Shown here: positions 51,936 to 62,507 of the stretch, in pieces
Layout of the letters: each line of letters begins with the position of its first letter
Position numbering within the stretch: the first letter of the stretch is position 1
From: Nonomuraea jiangxiensis
GTDB lineage: Bacteria > Actinomycetota > Actinomycetes > Streptosporangiales > Streptosporangiaceae
Direction: 5' to 3'
Assembly: GCF_900099965.1 (NCBI RefSeq)
Contig: NZ_FNDJ01000007.1
Location: 94,995-158,994 of the forward strand
Length of the DNA stretch: 64,000 nt
The notes under the pieces: generated by a model
Told to the model about the DNA's origin: nothing
Databases searched by the model: none
The model's input: only the letters and a program-made list of their open reading frames with translations
Program-made: the position numbers and the translations under genes

Positions 51936-52747
51936 CGAAGAAGACATTGCTGATCACCGGTGGCACCGACGGGATGGGCCGGGCGCTCGCGCGCACCTAC
52001 CTCGAACGCGGCGACACGGTCGTCATCGTGGGCAGGGACCGGTCCAAGGCGCTGCCAGGAGCCACGTTCATCCCGGCCGATCTGAGCCTGATCAGCGAGA
52101 ACCAGCGGGTGATCGAGACGGTCAACGCCGAGTTCCCTGCGGTGGACGTGCTCGTGCTGTGCGCGCGATACTTCCGGACGAACCGGTTCGTCACGGCGGA
52201 CGGCGTGGAAGGCACGTTCGCGCTGGACTACCTCAGCCGCTTCCTGCTCAGCCATGGGCTGAACGGGCCGGGCCTGATCGTCAACGTGTCGGGTCCGGGG
52301 CAGCCGACGAACCTCATCCGGTGGCACGATCCCATGCTGGAACGCGCGTACGACGGCGTGACCGCCCAGTTCCAGGCGGGCAAGGCGAACGACCTGCTGG
52401 GGGTGGAGTTCGCGGCCCGGCATGGCGGCCGTACGAGGTATGTGCTGATGCATCCCGGCGGGGTGTCGACGAGCCTCGCCGGGGAGTACGACGCGGCGAC
52501 CGCCGCCCACGTCGCGGCGCTCAAGCGCAACGGGCTGCCGGTCGAGGAGGGGATCAAGCCGATCGTGGCCCTCATCGACGAGCCGCCCGCCGAGCCGCTC
52601 AGCGCGTGGGTGCGCGAACGGCGGATCAGCGTGACCACCCCGGCCTTCGACCGCCAGGCGGCGTCCCGCCTGCACGACCTCACGCTGAAGTTGATCACAC
52701 CGTCCGCCGCGCTACCCCCTGGCACCCCACCAGCGCCCTCATCGTGA
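51932..52747 (+). CDS. SDR-family protein with altered catalytic tetrad
   Basis: About 271 aa. The cofactor loop TGGTDGMGRALA is intact and ADLSLISENQRV and VDVLVLCARYF follow. At the YxxxK position the sequence reads QFQAGKAND, with Phe in place of the catalytic Tyr; the Ser-region reads NVSGPGQP. It is co-transcribed with the MFS exporter. It may be a non-classical or catalytically weak reductase that modifies or senses the pump substrate. Confidence 0.8.
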   Translation: MTKKTLLITGGTDGMGRALARTYLERGDTVVIVGRDRSKALPGATFIPADLSLISENQRVIETVNAEFPAVDVLVLCARYFRTNRFVTADGVEGTFALDYLSRFLLSHGLNGPGLIVNVSGPGQPTNLIRWHDPMLERAYDGVTAQFQAGKANDLLGVEFAARHGGRTRYVLMHPGGVSTSLAGEYDAATAAHVAALKRNGLPVEEGIKPIVALIDEPPAEPLSAWVRERRISVTTPAFDRQAASRLHDLTLKLITPSAALPPGTPPAPSS

Positions 52748-52758
52748 AGCGCGCCCGT

Positions 52759-53913
52759 TCACCCCTTGTAGTTGAAGATCTGCCGCAGCGTGTGCCGTAC
52801 CTCGACCAGGTCCTGCTGGTCCGCCATGACCTGGTCGATGGACTTGTACGCCTCCGGGTGCTCGTCCACCAGCGCGGCGGCCCGGTCCGCGTTCCAGGTG
52901 CGGCCGCTCATCGCCTTGGTCAGCGAGGCGACGGACAGCTCCCGCTTGGCCTTCGTCCGCGACATGCGCCGCCCCGCGCCGTGCGAGCAGGAGTTGTACG
53001 ACTCCGGGTTCCCCCGCCCGCGCACGATGTACGACCGCGTGCCCATGGAGCCCGGGATCACGCCCTCGTCACCGACGTCGGCCTTGATGGCACCCTTACG
53101 GGTGATCCAGAGGGACTTGCCGTAGTGCGTCTCCTGCTGGGTGAAGTTGTGATGGCAGTTGATCGTACGGACCCGCTGCCCCTTGCCGACGACCCGGAAC
53201 AGGGCGTTGATCAGCACCTTGTCCATCCGCGCCCGCGAGGCCATGGCGTAGTGCTGGGCCCACAGCATGTCCTCGATGTAGGCGGTGAACTCAGGCGTGC
53301 TCTGCACGAGGTAGGCCAGGTCCGGGTCCTCCAGGCCGACGGCCTGCTTCTTCATCAGCTTCTTGGCACCGACGATGTGCAACTGGGCGAGCTGGTTGCC
53401 GATGCCGCGCGACCCCGAGTGCAGCACCGTCCAGACGTGGTCCCGCTCGTCCAGGCACACCTCGACGAAGTGGTTGCCCGAGCCCAGGGTGCCGAACTGG
53501 TCGGCCACCTTCTTGCTCTGCTTGGGCGTGAGATCGGTGTGCGGCAGACCGAGGTCGCTGAGCGCGCGGTCCACCGACGGGTCGTCATGCCCCTTGCCCA
53601 CCCCGGCGGGGATACGGCGCTCCACCATCGGCATCAGCGCGGCCAGCGTCTCGGGCAGGTCGGCGGCCGTGAGCGTGGTCTCCGTGGCCACCATTCCGCA
53701 CCCGATGTCCACGCCGACGGCGGCGGGAATGATCGCGTTCTCGGTGGGGATGACCGAGCCGACCGTCGCACCGATGCCGACGTGCGCGTCGGGCATGAGA
53801 GCGACGTGTCCGGAGACGAACGGCAGGCGGGCTGTACGGGCGGCCTGCATGATCGCGCCTTCGTCGATCTCGCTGGCCCACGACAGCAGGTTCGGTGCGG
53901 GCTGGTTCGGCAT
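52759..53913 (-). CDS. rtcB: RtcB-family RNA ligase
   Basis: About 384 aa. VALMPDAHVGIGATVGSVIP, GVDIGCGMVATETT (Mn-binding Cys), HSGSRGIGNQLAQLHI, the paired His in NCHHNFTQQE and the guanylylated His in YNSCSHGAGRRMSR are all present. RtcB joins 2',3'-cyclic phosphate or 3'-phosphate RNA ends to 5'-OH ends with GTP and Mn. GGAG precedes the ATG at 53913. No RtcA or RtcR gene is adjacent. Confidence 0.94.
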   Translation of the reverse strand: MPNQPAPNLLSWASEIDEGAIMQAARTARLPFVSGHVALMPDAHVGIGATVGSVIPTENAIIPAAVGVDIGCGMVATETTLTAADLPETLAALMPMVERRIPAGVGKGHDDPSVDRALSDLGLPHTDLTPKQSKKVADQFGTLGSGNHFVEVCLDERDHVWTVLHSGSRGIGNQLAQLHIVGAKKLMKKQAVGLEDPDLAYLVQSTPEFTAYIEDMLWAQHYAMASRARMDKVLINALFRVVGKGQRVRTINCHHNFTQQETHYGKSLWITRKGAIKADVGDEGVIPGSMGTRSYIVRGRGNPESYNSCSHGAGRRMSRTKAKRELSVASLTKAMSGRTWNADRAAALVDEHPEAYKSIDQVMADQQDLVEVRHTLRQIFNYKG

Positions 53914-54425
53914 AGAAGGAATCTCCTCACTGGTTCTTGATCAGTGTGTCGCCACCAGCAGGGAAATCCCACTTATTTTATCGAATGTGGTGTTTACACC
54001 TGTACGCGCCGCGAGCTCGCAGAGCACCCTGGCCCCTTCGACCGCTGCTCTACGCCCAGCCGACCAACGGAATCTCGGCCTCCGAGCACCACATCTTCCG
54101 TGCCGACAGCGCCCAGCGCTCCGCCGTCTGATCGACAAGCGTGACCTCGTCAGCGGGACCAGCATGAACGTTCTCACGAAGGCATAGCGGCTCGCAGCCC
54201 TGGCATCGCCGTCTCTCACTCGGGGTCGCAGCCTTGGATGCTCTGCATGGCCTGAGCTGATAGCGCTGGGTCAGACGCCTGGCCACTACCGCGTGGTCAT
54301 CCGGCAGTCTTTGGTTCCTGTGGACGCAAAGATGGATCCAAGCCAGAATGTAGCCCTTAGAAGCTCATCGGCTCGATTCCCGTAGAGTGCGTTGATGACG
54401 TGCAGACCCGGGAAGAGGGATCAAC
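53914..54425. other. Intergenic, possible decayed DNA
   Basis: 512 bases between rtcB and the Septu-like ATPase. Short open frames on the minus strand show no recognisable family. It is less GC-rich than its surroundings, like the defence genes that follow. No tRNA, att repeat or mobile gene is seen. Confidence 0.4.
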
Positions 54426-55727
54426 ATGTATATATCAAAACTTGTCATCCAAAGGGTCCGTGGATTCTCCGGACCCCGGGAGGTGGCGCTCGGCTTTGAC
54501 AGGCCAGACGGATCCTATGCGGGGTGGACGGTTCTAGCCGGGCGGAATGGCTCCGGGAAGACGACGATCCTTCAGGCGATCGCCCTGGGGATCGTCGGAG
54601 ATTACTTCATACGAGACTGGGACGTTTGGAGTGGCAGGCAGAAGGGCGAACAGGCACGTATTGGCGTCACGGTCATCCAGGATTCGGAGTTCGACGGTGG
54701 GTTGGATTTCGGGGAGCAAGTCTTTGAGTTGCGATGGGATGACGAAGGCCATCCTTATGTTCCTCAGCGGTCCACCGGCTCACATGGGAGAAGGCAGGGG
54801 GTAAAGGCCCTCCGCTTTGGTCCGGGTGAAGGATGGTTCTTCGCGGGCTACGGGCCGTTCCGTAGGCTCTCGCCCGCCGCGTTCGGCCACGGAGAATCGT
54901 CGCGTTCCGCTATGTACGCTGGATTGCGCACCCTCTTCGACCAGGACGTCAGCCTCGTCGAGGGCGTTGGTTGGCTGATCGAGCAGCATCTGTATCGACT
55001 GGAGGGGCGCGCCGGCGCCGCCGAACTGCTGGATGTCGTGCTGTCATTGTTGACCGATGGGATGCTTCCTGACGGCCATACGGTCGTTCGCGTCGACTCC
55101 GATGGGTTGTGGCTGCGGAGGGACAATGGTGCGGAGACTCCCCTCCGGCAAATGAGCGAGGGATATCGAACGGTCACGGCTGTCGTTGTCGACATCATCA
55201 GGCAGATGCACCTGGCGTACGGCAGTCTGCGGGTCACCTACCAGGGTGATACGCCGACGCTTGCCTATCCAGGTGTGATCCTGATTGATGAGATCGAGAA
55301 CCATCTCCATGTTGGCTGGCAGAAGAGAATCGGCGAGTGGCTGACGAGCCACTTTCCACTAGTGCAGTTCATCGTGACCACCCACAGCCCGTACGTGTGC
55401 CAGACGGCCGATCCAAATGGCCTTATCGCGCTTCCCGGCCCGAACGAACCCAAGTCAGCACACGTGGTCGATCAGAATCTCTATGAGCGGGTCGTGTTCG
55501 GCTCCGGCGACGACGCGATCCTGACGGAGCTCTTCGGCGTCGACAGTCCATATTCGACACGGGCTGAAGATATCCGGCGACATCTCGGCGATCTCGAGGA
55601 CAAGGTCCTGAACGGGTCTGCCTCAGAAGCAGAGATCGAAGAGTATAGAGAGCTCAGCAAAATGCTGGAGAGTTCACTTTCGGCGCGCGTGGACGAAGTA
55701 TCCTCGCGTCTGGGGAGACAGGATTGA
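54426..55727 (+). CDS. ptuA: Septu-like ATPase (PtuA-type AAA/ABC-like)
   Basis: About 433 aa. ABC/SMC-like ATPase: MYISKLVIQRVRGFSGPREV, Walker A LAGRNGSGKTTILQA, signature LRQMSEGYRTVTAVVVDII, Walker B GVILIDEIENHLHVGWQKRI and H-loop IVTTHSPYVCQTADP. AGAGGGA precedes the ATG. The next gene, a HNH nuclease, overlaps it by 4 bases. The ATPase + HNH pair is the Septu anti-phage system layout (PtuA + PtuB). The gene is visibly less GC-rich than the genome, which fits horizontal transfer. The Septu assignment is by architecture, not by a search. Confidence 0.82.
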   Translation: MYISKLVIQRVRGFSGPREVALGFDRPDGSYAGWTVLAGRNGSGKTTILQAIALGIVGDYFIRDWDVWSGRQKGEQARIGVTVIQDSEFDGGLDFGEQVFELRWDDEGHPYVPQRSTGSHGRRQGVKALRFGPGEGWFFAGYGPFRRLSPAAFGHGESSRSAMYAGLRTLFDQDVSLVEGVGWLIEQHLYRLEGRAGAAELLDVVLSLLTDGMLPDGHTVVRVDSDGLWLRRDNGAETPLRQMSEGYRTVTAVVVDIIRQMHLAYGSLRVTYQGDTPTLAYPGVILIDEIENHLHVGWQKRIGEWLTSHFPLVQFIVTTHSPYVCQTADPNGLIALPGPNEPKSAHVVDQNLYERVVFGSGDDAILTELFGVDSPYSTRAEDIRRHLGDLEDKVLNGSASEAEIEEYRELSKMLESSLSARVDEVSSRLGRQD

Positions 55728-56434
55728 TCCGCATCAACCGTGCGAGTCTGGACGCCGACCTGGCACTGAAGCTGTTCACTCGAACGGAACAACTTAAGAT
55801 CACAGACGCCGGTCCAAGTGCTGCCCGTCGAGCCTGGCGTGGCGCTTCCGTAGAACGAGAGCAGCTTCGTTTGACGCTGCGTCGGATGTCGGCAGCCATA
55901 GAGCGGTGCATGTACTGTGGCGACAGTCGAGGCACTGATATCGACCACTTTGAACCGATCAAGTTGTCGCCTTTCCGCACGTTCGACTGGATGAACCACT
56001 TGCTGGCGTGCTCATGTTGCAACAGCAATGCCAAGCGGGAGCTGTTTCCGGTCGACAGTGCCGGAGCACCTTTACTCATTGATCCGACCATGGACGACCC
56101 TTTTGATCACCTCAGGCTGATTCTGTCGACTGGCACGTATCGGTGGAATACACCCAAGGGGCAGGCGACGATCGAAGTCTTTCAGCTCAACCGCGCAGAT
56201 CTGCGCAGAGGCAGGGAGCTCGCCTTCCCGCGGTGCCAGGCGATGCTTCGGGACTATCTCCGTCTGCAGAACTCTGGAAACGGGCGGGACGCGGTCAAGA
56301 TGCTGAACGCCCTCCACGAGCAGCCGTTCGCCGATGTGCTGCACGCAATGTATCGGACCATGACGAATCCTGGCGCGGACATCGTCTTGGGCGGTCCGGA
56401 GGTTTTGGAGGCTCTCCACGTATCGCGACCGTAA
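55724..56434 (+). CDS. ptuB: Septu-like HNH endonuclease (PtuB-type)
   Basis: About 236 aa, TTG start overlapping the ATPase stop (TTGA). The HNH/zinc core is CMYCGDSRGTDIDHFEPIKL, then DWMNHLLACSCCNSNAKREL: CxxC, the DH catalytic His, Asn, and CxxCNxxK. About 90 residues after the HNH form a helical extension. It should cut nucleic acid when its ATPase partner is triggered by infection. A downstream 147-bp-spaced repeat separates it from sdhB. Confidence 0.82.
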   Translation: MIRINRASLDADLALKLFTRTEQLKITDAGPSAARRAWRGASVEREQLRLTLRRMSAAIERCMYCGDSRGTDIDHFEPIKLSPFRTFDWMNHLLACSCCNSNAKRELFPVDSAGAPLLIDPTMDDPFDHLRLILSTGTYRWNTPKGQATIEVFQLNRADLRRGRELAFPRCQAMLRDYLRLQNSGNGRDAVKMLNALHEQPFADVLHAMYRTMTNPGADIVLGGPEVLEALHVSRP

Positions 56435-56639
56435 TCCACGCGAATCTCCGCTATGGGCATCGGGATGGGGCCTCAGTGAGCACTTGTAACGTGGTGCCGG
56501 TTCAGGCGACCTCTGCGTGAGGAGCCGCATGCCCGCCCCGGTCCTCAGCCGGGGTGACCGGTGCTGGGGTTCGCCGGATCCCGTGGTTCGGCCAGGCAAG
56601 GGCATTTGCGAGACGCCAAGGGCGAGGGGTGCGCCGGAG

Positions 56640-56872
56640 GCGCCTGAATGAGACAGCCTGAGCCCACCCGCGCGAAGCGCTCCTTGCGAAGCCCTTTGTG
56701 CAGGGTGGGCATCGGGCGGCCCACAATCCAGGTGGGCAACGGGTGGGACCGATGGCGCCGCAGGCGCGGGGGTTGCGCCGTGAGGCGCCTCGATCAAGGA
56801 CAGCCTGAGCCACCCCGCGCGAAGCGCTCCGTTGGGAAGCCCTTTGTGCGGGGTGGGTATAGGGCGGTCCGC
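56640..56872. repeat. About 80-bp direct repeat, two copies at 147-bp spacing
   Basis: Copy 1 (GACAGCCTGAGCC at 56652, GAAGCGCTCC at 56674, GCCCTTTGTGC at 56691, GGGTGGGC, GGGCGG) recurs at 56799, 56821 and 56839 with a one-base shift. Copy 2 ends at the sdhB stop codon. Similar CGCCTGAA/CGCCTCGA and GGCGC motifs lie between. The rest of the 438-bp gap (56435-56639) shows no gene. The repeat contains GCGAAGCGC hairpin elements. Confidence 0.7.
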
Positions 56873-57609
56873 CTACTTGGTGTTGGCTTTCAGGTAATCG
56901 CTGTTCATCTGGGCGATCGCGTCCAGGGGGATGCCCTTCGGGCACACCGCTGTGCATTCGCCCGTGTTGGTGCAGCCGCCGAAGCCCTCCGCGTCCATCT
57001 GGTCCACCATGGCCTTGGCCCGGGAGAGGCGTTCGGGCTGGCCCTGCGGGAGCAGGCCCAGGTGGGTGATCTTGGCGGCGGTGAACAGGGAGGCGGAGCC
57101 GTTCGGGCAGGCGGCCACGCAGGCGCCGCAGCCGATGCAGGTCGCCGCGTCGAACGCCGCGTCCGCGTCCTCCTTGCGTACCGGGACGCTGTGGGCGTCC
57201 GGGGCGGAGCCGGCGGGGACGGAGACGAAGCCGCCCGCCTGGATGATGCGGTCGAACGCGCTGCGGTCCACCACCAGGTCCTTGACCACCGGGAAGGGGG
57301 CGGCGCGCCAGGGTTCGATGGTGATCGTGGCGCCGTCCTCGAAGTGGCGCATGTGGAGCTGGCAGGTCGTCGTCGCGCGCTGTTCACCGTGCGCGACACC
57401 GTTGATGACCATGCCGCACATGCCGCAGATGCCCTCGCGGCAGTCGTGGTCGAAGGCGATCGGGTCGTCGCCCTCGACGATGAGGCGCTCGTTCAGGACG
57501 TCCAGCATCTCCAGGAAGGACATGTCCGGAGAGACATCCTCTACCTGATAAGTCACCATTCGTCCGGCGTCGTCGCGACCGCTCTGCCGCCAGACGCGAA
57601 GGGTCAGGT

Positions 57610-57613
<4 letters not shown>
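56873..57613 (-). CDS. sdhB: Succinate dehydrogenase iron-sulfur subunit
   Basis: About 246 aa, GTG start overlapping the sdhA stop (GTGA). 2Fe-2S site CREGICGMCGMVING; 4Fe-4S and 3Fe-4S ligands in CIGCGACVAACPNGSASLF and CTNTGECTAVCPKGIPLDAI. It carries electrons from the flavoprotein to the membrane quinone site. Last gene of sdhCAB. Confidence 0.95.
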
Positions 57614-59531
<1,918 letters not shown>

Positions 59532-59535
<4 letters not shown>

Positions 59536-60278
59536 TTCACAACTCCGAACGTGATCGCGAGGGGCGGGGCCAGGAAGCCGATCACCAGCACCGCCGACAG
59601 CAGCCCGGCGCTGAGGCGCAGGGTGCGGTTGCGCGAGCGGTTGGCCCAGCCGAGGGTCTGGAAGGCGCTCCAGACGCCGTGCCGCAGGTGCAGCCCGACC
59701 ATGACGACGGCCACGAGGTAGATCAGCGTCACCCACCACCGGGACGCGTCGAACCCGGCGACCATCCGGTCGGCCGGGGCGGCGTCGAAGCCCTTGGGGT
59801 TCACCACGCCGAAGGTCAGGTCGAGCAGGTGCCAGATGACGAACAGCAGGATCGTGATCCCGCCGAACCGCATGATGTGCGTCGCGTAGCCGGCGGCCTG
59901 GGACTTCTTGGCCACGTACTTCACCGGCCTGGCGTGGTGGGCCCGGCGGCTCAGCGAGATCGCGGCCCACATGTGCAGGACGACCGAGACCACGAGCACG
60001 ATCTCGACGATGGTCAGCAAAGTGCGATACGGCGCGAGCGGCTCCGCCAGCGTACGCAGCGCGTGGGCGTACTCGTTGAAGGAGTCGCGGCCAAGGAAGA
60101 TCTTGAGATTGCCCAGCATGTGGCCGATCAGGAAGAGCACCATCACGGCACCCGTGACGGCCATCACAACTTTCTTACCGTTGGAGGAGCCCAGGAACCC
60201 GCCGCGCTTCCGCGAAGGGGCGGCTCTGGGGGGAGTAACAGGCGCGGTGGCGGCACCGCGTTCTATCGTGGCAGTCAC
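59532..60278 (-). CDS. sdhC: Succinate dehydrogenase cytochrome b558 subunit
   Basis: About 248 aa from GTG 60278. Five predicted helices (VVMAVTGAVMVLFLIGHMLG; LLTIVEIVLVVSVVLHMWA; ITILLFVIWHLLDLTFG; WWVTLIYLVAVVMVGLHLRH; LSAGLLSAVLVIGFLA) with His residues placed for two hemes, as in the b558 family. It anchors SdhAB and reduces quinone. First gene of sdhCAB; no sdhD is needed in this type. Confidence 0.93.
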
Positions 60279-60337
60279 GTCTTCCGAAGCTAGGTTAACC
60301 AGGGATGATCCGTCCAAGTCATCACAGGTCTCGTTTC

Positions 60338-60354
60338 CATAGCCTGCGGCTATG
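60338..60354. promoter_or_regulatory. LysR-type operator between sdhC and lysR
   Basis: CATAGCC-TGC-GGCTATG is a perfect 7-bp inverted repeat and contains the LysR T-N11-A pattern (T at 60340, A at 60352). It lies 60 bases upstream of both divergent start codons, consistent with the adjacent LysR protein acting on itself and on sdhCAB. Confidence 0.7.
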
Positions 60355-60413
60355 ATGCTTGCAACGGGCGGGGGTCGCCCTCGGCCGGGCCCCTGGGGTG
60401 CGAGGAATATCAC

Positions 60414-61343
60414 ATGCAGTTGCAGCAGCTCGCGTACTTTGTCTCTGTGGCGGAGACCCGGCATTTCACGCAGGCGGCCGAGCGCATGAGAGTCGCCCAG
60501 CCGTCGCTCAGCAAGCAGATCAAGGCCCTGGAGGACGATCTGGGCGCTCCGCTGTTCTCCCGGGCGCGCGGCAACGTGACGCTGACCGCGGCCGGTGAGG
60601 CGCTGCTGCCGCTGGCCCGCAGGATGCTGGCCGACGCCGACACCGCCAGGCAGGAGGTCGCCGAGCTGGCCGGGCTCAGGCGGGGCCGGGTCCGGCTCGG
60701 GGCCACGCCGTCGTTGTGCGCGGGGCTGCTGGCCGACGCGCTGGCCCGCTTCCACCGCGCGTACCCGGGCATCGAGCTGCTGGTCGAGGAGGGCGGATCG
60801 CGTGACCTGGTCAGGGCGCTGGCCCGGGGGCAGCTCGACCTGTCGTTGATCATCATGCCGCTGCAGAGCGACGACCCCTCACTGCTGACCCGGGAGATCC
60901 TCAAGGAGAACCTGGTGGTCGTCTCGCCCTCCCACGCGCCGGCGAAGCGCACGTACATGGAGATCGGGGAGCTGCGCGGGCGGCAGATGGTGATGTTCCG
61001 GCCCGGCTACGACCTGCGGGAGGCGACGCTGGCGGCGTGCCGGCACGCGGGGTTCGAGCCCACGCTCGCGGTGCAGGGCGGGGAGATGGACGCGGTGCTG
61101 CGCTTCGTGGAGGCGGGGCTGGGCGTGGCCGTGGTGCCCTCGATGGTGCTCGACGGGCGGCCCGGGCTGGCGGGCACGCCGCTGGCGCCACCGGGGCTCA
61201 CCCGGACGATCGCGCTGGCCCACCGCAAGGACGTCGAGCCGACCAGGGCCGCGCAGGCGTTCCGCGAGACCTTACTGTCTTTTGTGGTGGAGGCGGGGCA
61301 TGAGGGCACGCTTCCCCAAGGGGTGGAGCTCATCGCAGAATGA
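60414..61343 (+). CDS. LysR-family transcriptional regulator
   Basis: About 309 aa. N-terminal helix-turn-helix (MQLQQLAYFVSVAETRHFTQ; VAQPSLSKQIKALEDDLGAP) and a LysR substrate-binding domain (LRRGRVRLGATPSLCAGLL; GVAVVPSMVLDGRPGL). Divergent from sdhCAB with a T-N11-A palindrome between, so regulation of succinate dehydrogenase is plausible. Co-inducer unknown. Confidence 0.9.
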   Translation: MQLQQLAYFVSVAETRHFTQAAERMRVAQPSLSKQIKALEDDLGAPLFSRARGNVTLTAAGEALLPLARRMLADADTARQEVAELAGLRRGRVRLGATPSLCAGLLADALARFHRAYPGIELLVEEGGSRDLVRALARGQLDLSLIIMPLQSDDPSLLTREILKENLVVVSPSHAPAKRTYMEIGELRGRQMVMFRPGYDLREATLAACRHAGFEPTLAVQGGEMDAVLRFVEAGLGVAVVPSMVLDGRPGLAGTPLAPPGLTRTIALAHRKDVEPTRAAQAFRETLLSFVVEAGHEGTLPQGVELIAE

Positions 61344-61376
61344 GCACCACCCGGACCGACTTCCCGGAGAGGTGTC

Positions 61377-62507
61377 GTGACGGCAAATCTTTCAGAAACG
61401 CTGACGCTGCTCCTCATCGAAGATGATGACGGCGACGCGCTGCTCGTCGAGGAGCTGCTGAAGCAGGCCGAGGCGCCACCGCGGATCTTCCGGGCGCGCA
61501 GTCTGCGGGAGGCCGAGGCCCAGTTCTCCGCCAAGATCCAGTGTGTGGTCGTGGACCTCTCGCTGCCGGACGCGAGCGGGCTGGAGACGCTGGAGAAGGT
61601 GCTGGCGCTGGCCCCGCACACGGCCGTGCTGGTGCTGACCGGGCTCAGGGACGTGCACGTGGCGGTCTCCGCCGTGCAGGCCGGCGCACAGGACTACCTG
61701 GTCAAGGGAGACATCGACGCGCGGCTGCTGGCCCGGGCCATCCGGTACGCGATCGAGCGCAAACGCGCCGACCAGGCCCAGCTCCGGCTCGTCCAGGCGG
61801 AGCTGACGGCCAAGGAGAACTCCCGGCTGGAGAGCGCCCTGCTGCCCGGCCCGCTGCTGCGTACCGACTCCATCGAGCACGTGACCCGTTACCTGCCGGG
61901 CAGCGGCGGCACCCTGGCCGGCGACTTCTACGACACCGTCCAGACCCCGGACGGCGCGGTGCACATCGTGATCGGCGACGTCTGCGGGCACGGCCCCGAC
62001 GAGGCCGCGCTGGGCGTGGCGCTGCGCATCGCCTGGCGCGCGCTGGTGCTGGCCGGGCAGACGGACGACCGCCTGCTGCGCACGCTCGACAGCCTGCTAC
62101 GGGCCGAGCGGCAGGCTCCTGAGATCTTCACCACGCTCTGCATGGCCACCCTCAGCCCCGACCTGTGCCACGCCAGGATGCACGTGGTGGGCCACCCACC
62201 GCCCGTGCTGGTGCGCGCGGGCACCGTCGAGGTGGTCGACGGCGCGCCGTCGGGTCCGCCGCTCGGCATCTTCGCCGACGCCGAGTGGCGGGTGATCGAC
62301 GTGCCGCTGGGTGAGGAGTGGTCGCTGATGCTCTACACCGACGGCCTGATCGAGGCGGCCGTGGGCGGGAGTGACGAACTGCTCGGCGTGGACGGCCTGC
62401 TCGACCTCGTACGCGAGCACGGCACCATCGACCTGGACCGGCTCATCACCGGCGCCGGCACGCTGAGCGACGACCTCGCCGTGGTCCTGGTGCGGAGAAG
62501 GACATGA
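61377..62507 (+). CDS. Response-regulator-domain PP2C phosphatase (RsbU-like)
   Basis: About 376 aa, GTG start. Receiver domain (LLLIEDDDGDALLVEELLKQ; phosphor-acceptor Asp in CVVVDLSLPDASG; Lys in DYLVKGD), a short helical linker, then a SpoIIE/PP2C domain (GGTLAGDFYDTVQTPDG; VIGDVCGHGPDEAALGVALR; LYTDGLIEA; SDDLAVVLV). Phosphorylation probably controls dephosphorylation of an anti-anti-sigma partner. It overlaps the kinase gene by 4 bases. Confidence 0.92.
   Translation: MTANLSETLTLLLIEDDDGDALLVEELLKQAEAPPRIFRARSLREAEAQFSAKIQCVVVDLSLPDASGLETLEKVLALAPHTAVLVLTGLRDVHVAVSAVQAGAQDYLVKGDIDARLLARAIRYAIERKRADQAQLRLVQAELTAKENSRLESALLPGPLLRTDSIEHVTRYLPGSGGTLAGDFYDTVQTPDGAVHIVIGDVCGHGPDEAALGVALRIAWRALVLAGQTDDRLLRTLDSLLRAERQAPEIFTTLCMATLSPDLCHARMHVVGHPPPVLVRAGTVEVVDGAPSGPPLGIFADAEWRVIDVPLGEEWSLMLYTDGLIEAAVGGSDELLGVDGLLDLVREHGTIDLDRLITGAGTLSDDLAVVLVRRRT

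Noticed and set aside
54360..54400. T-loop-like sequence GGCTCGATTCCCG suggesting a tRNA end or attachment site
   Set aside because: The flanking bases do not form a T-stem and no acceptor, D or anticodon arms can be built.
53914..54425. Small minus-strand frames after rtcB as genes
   Set aside because: Arg-rich, no family resemblance, no ribosome sites; typical shadow or decayed sequence.
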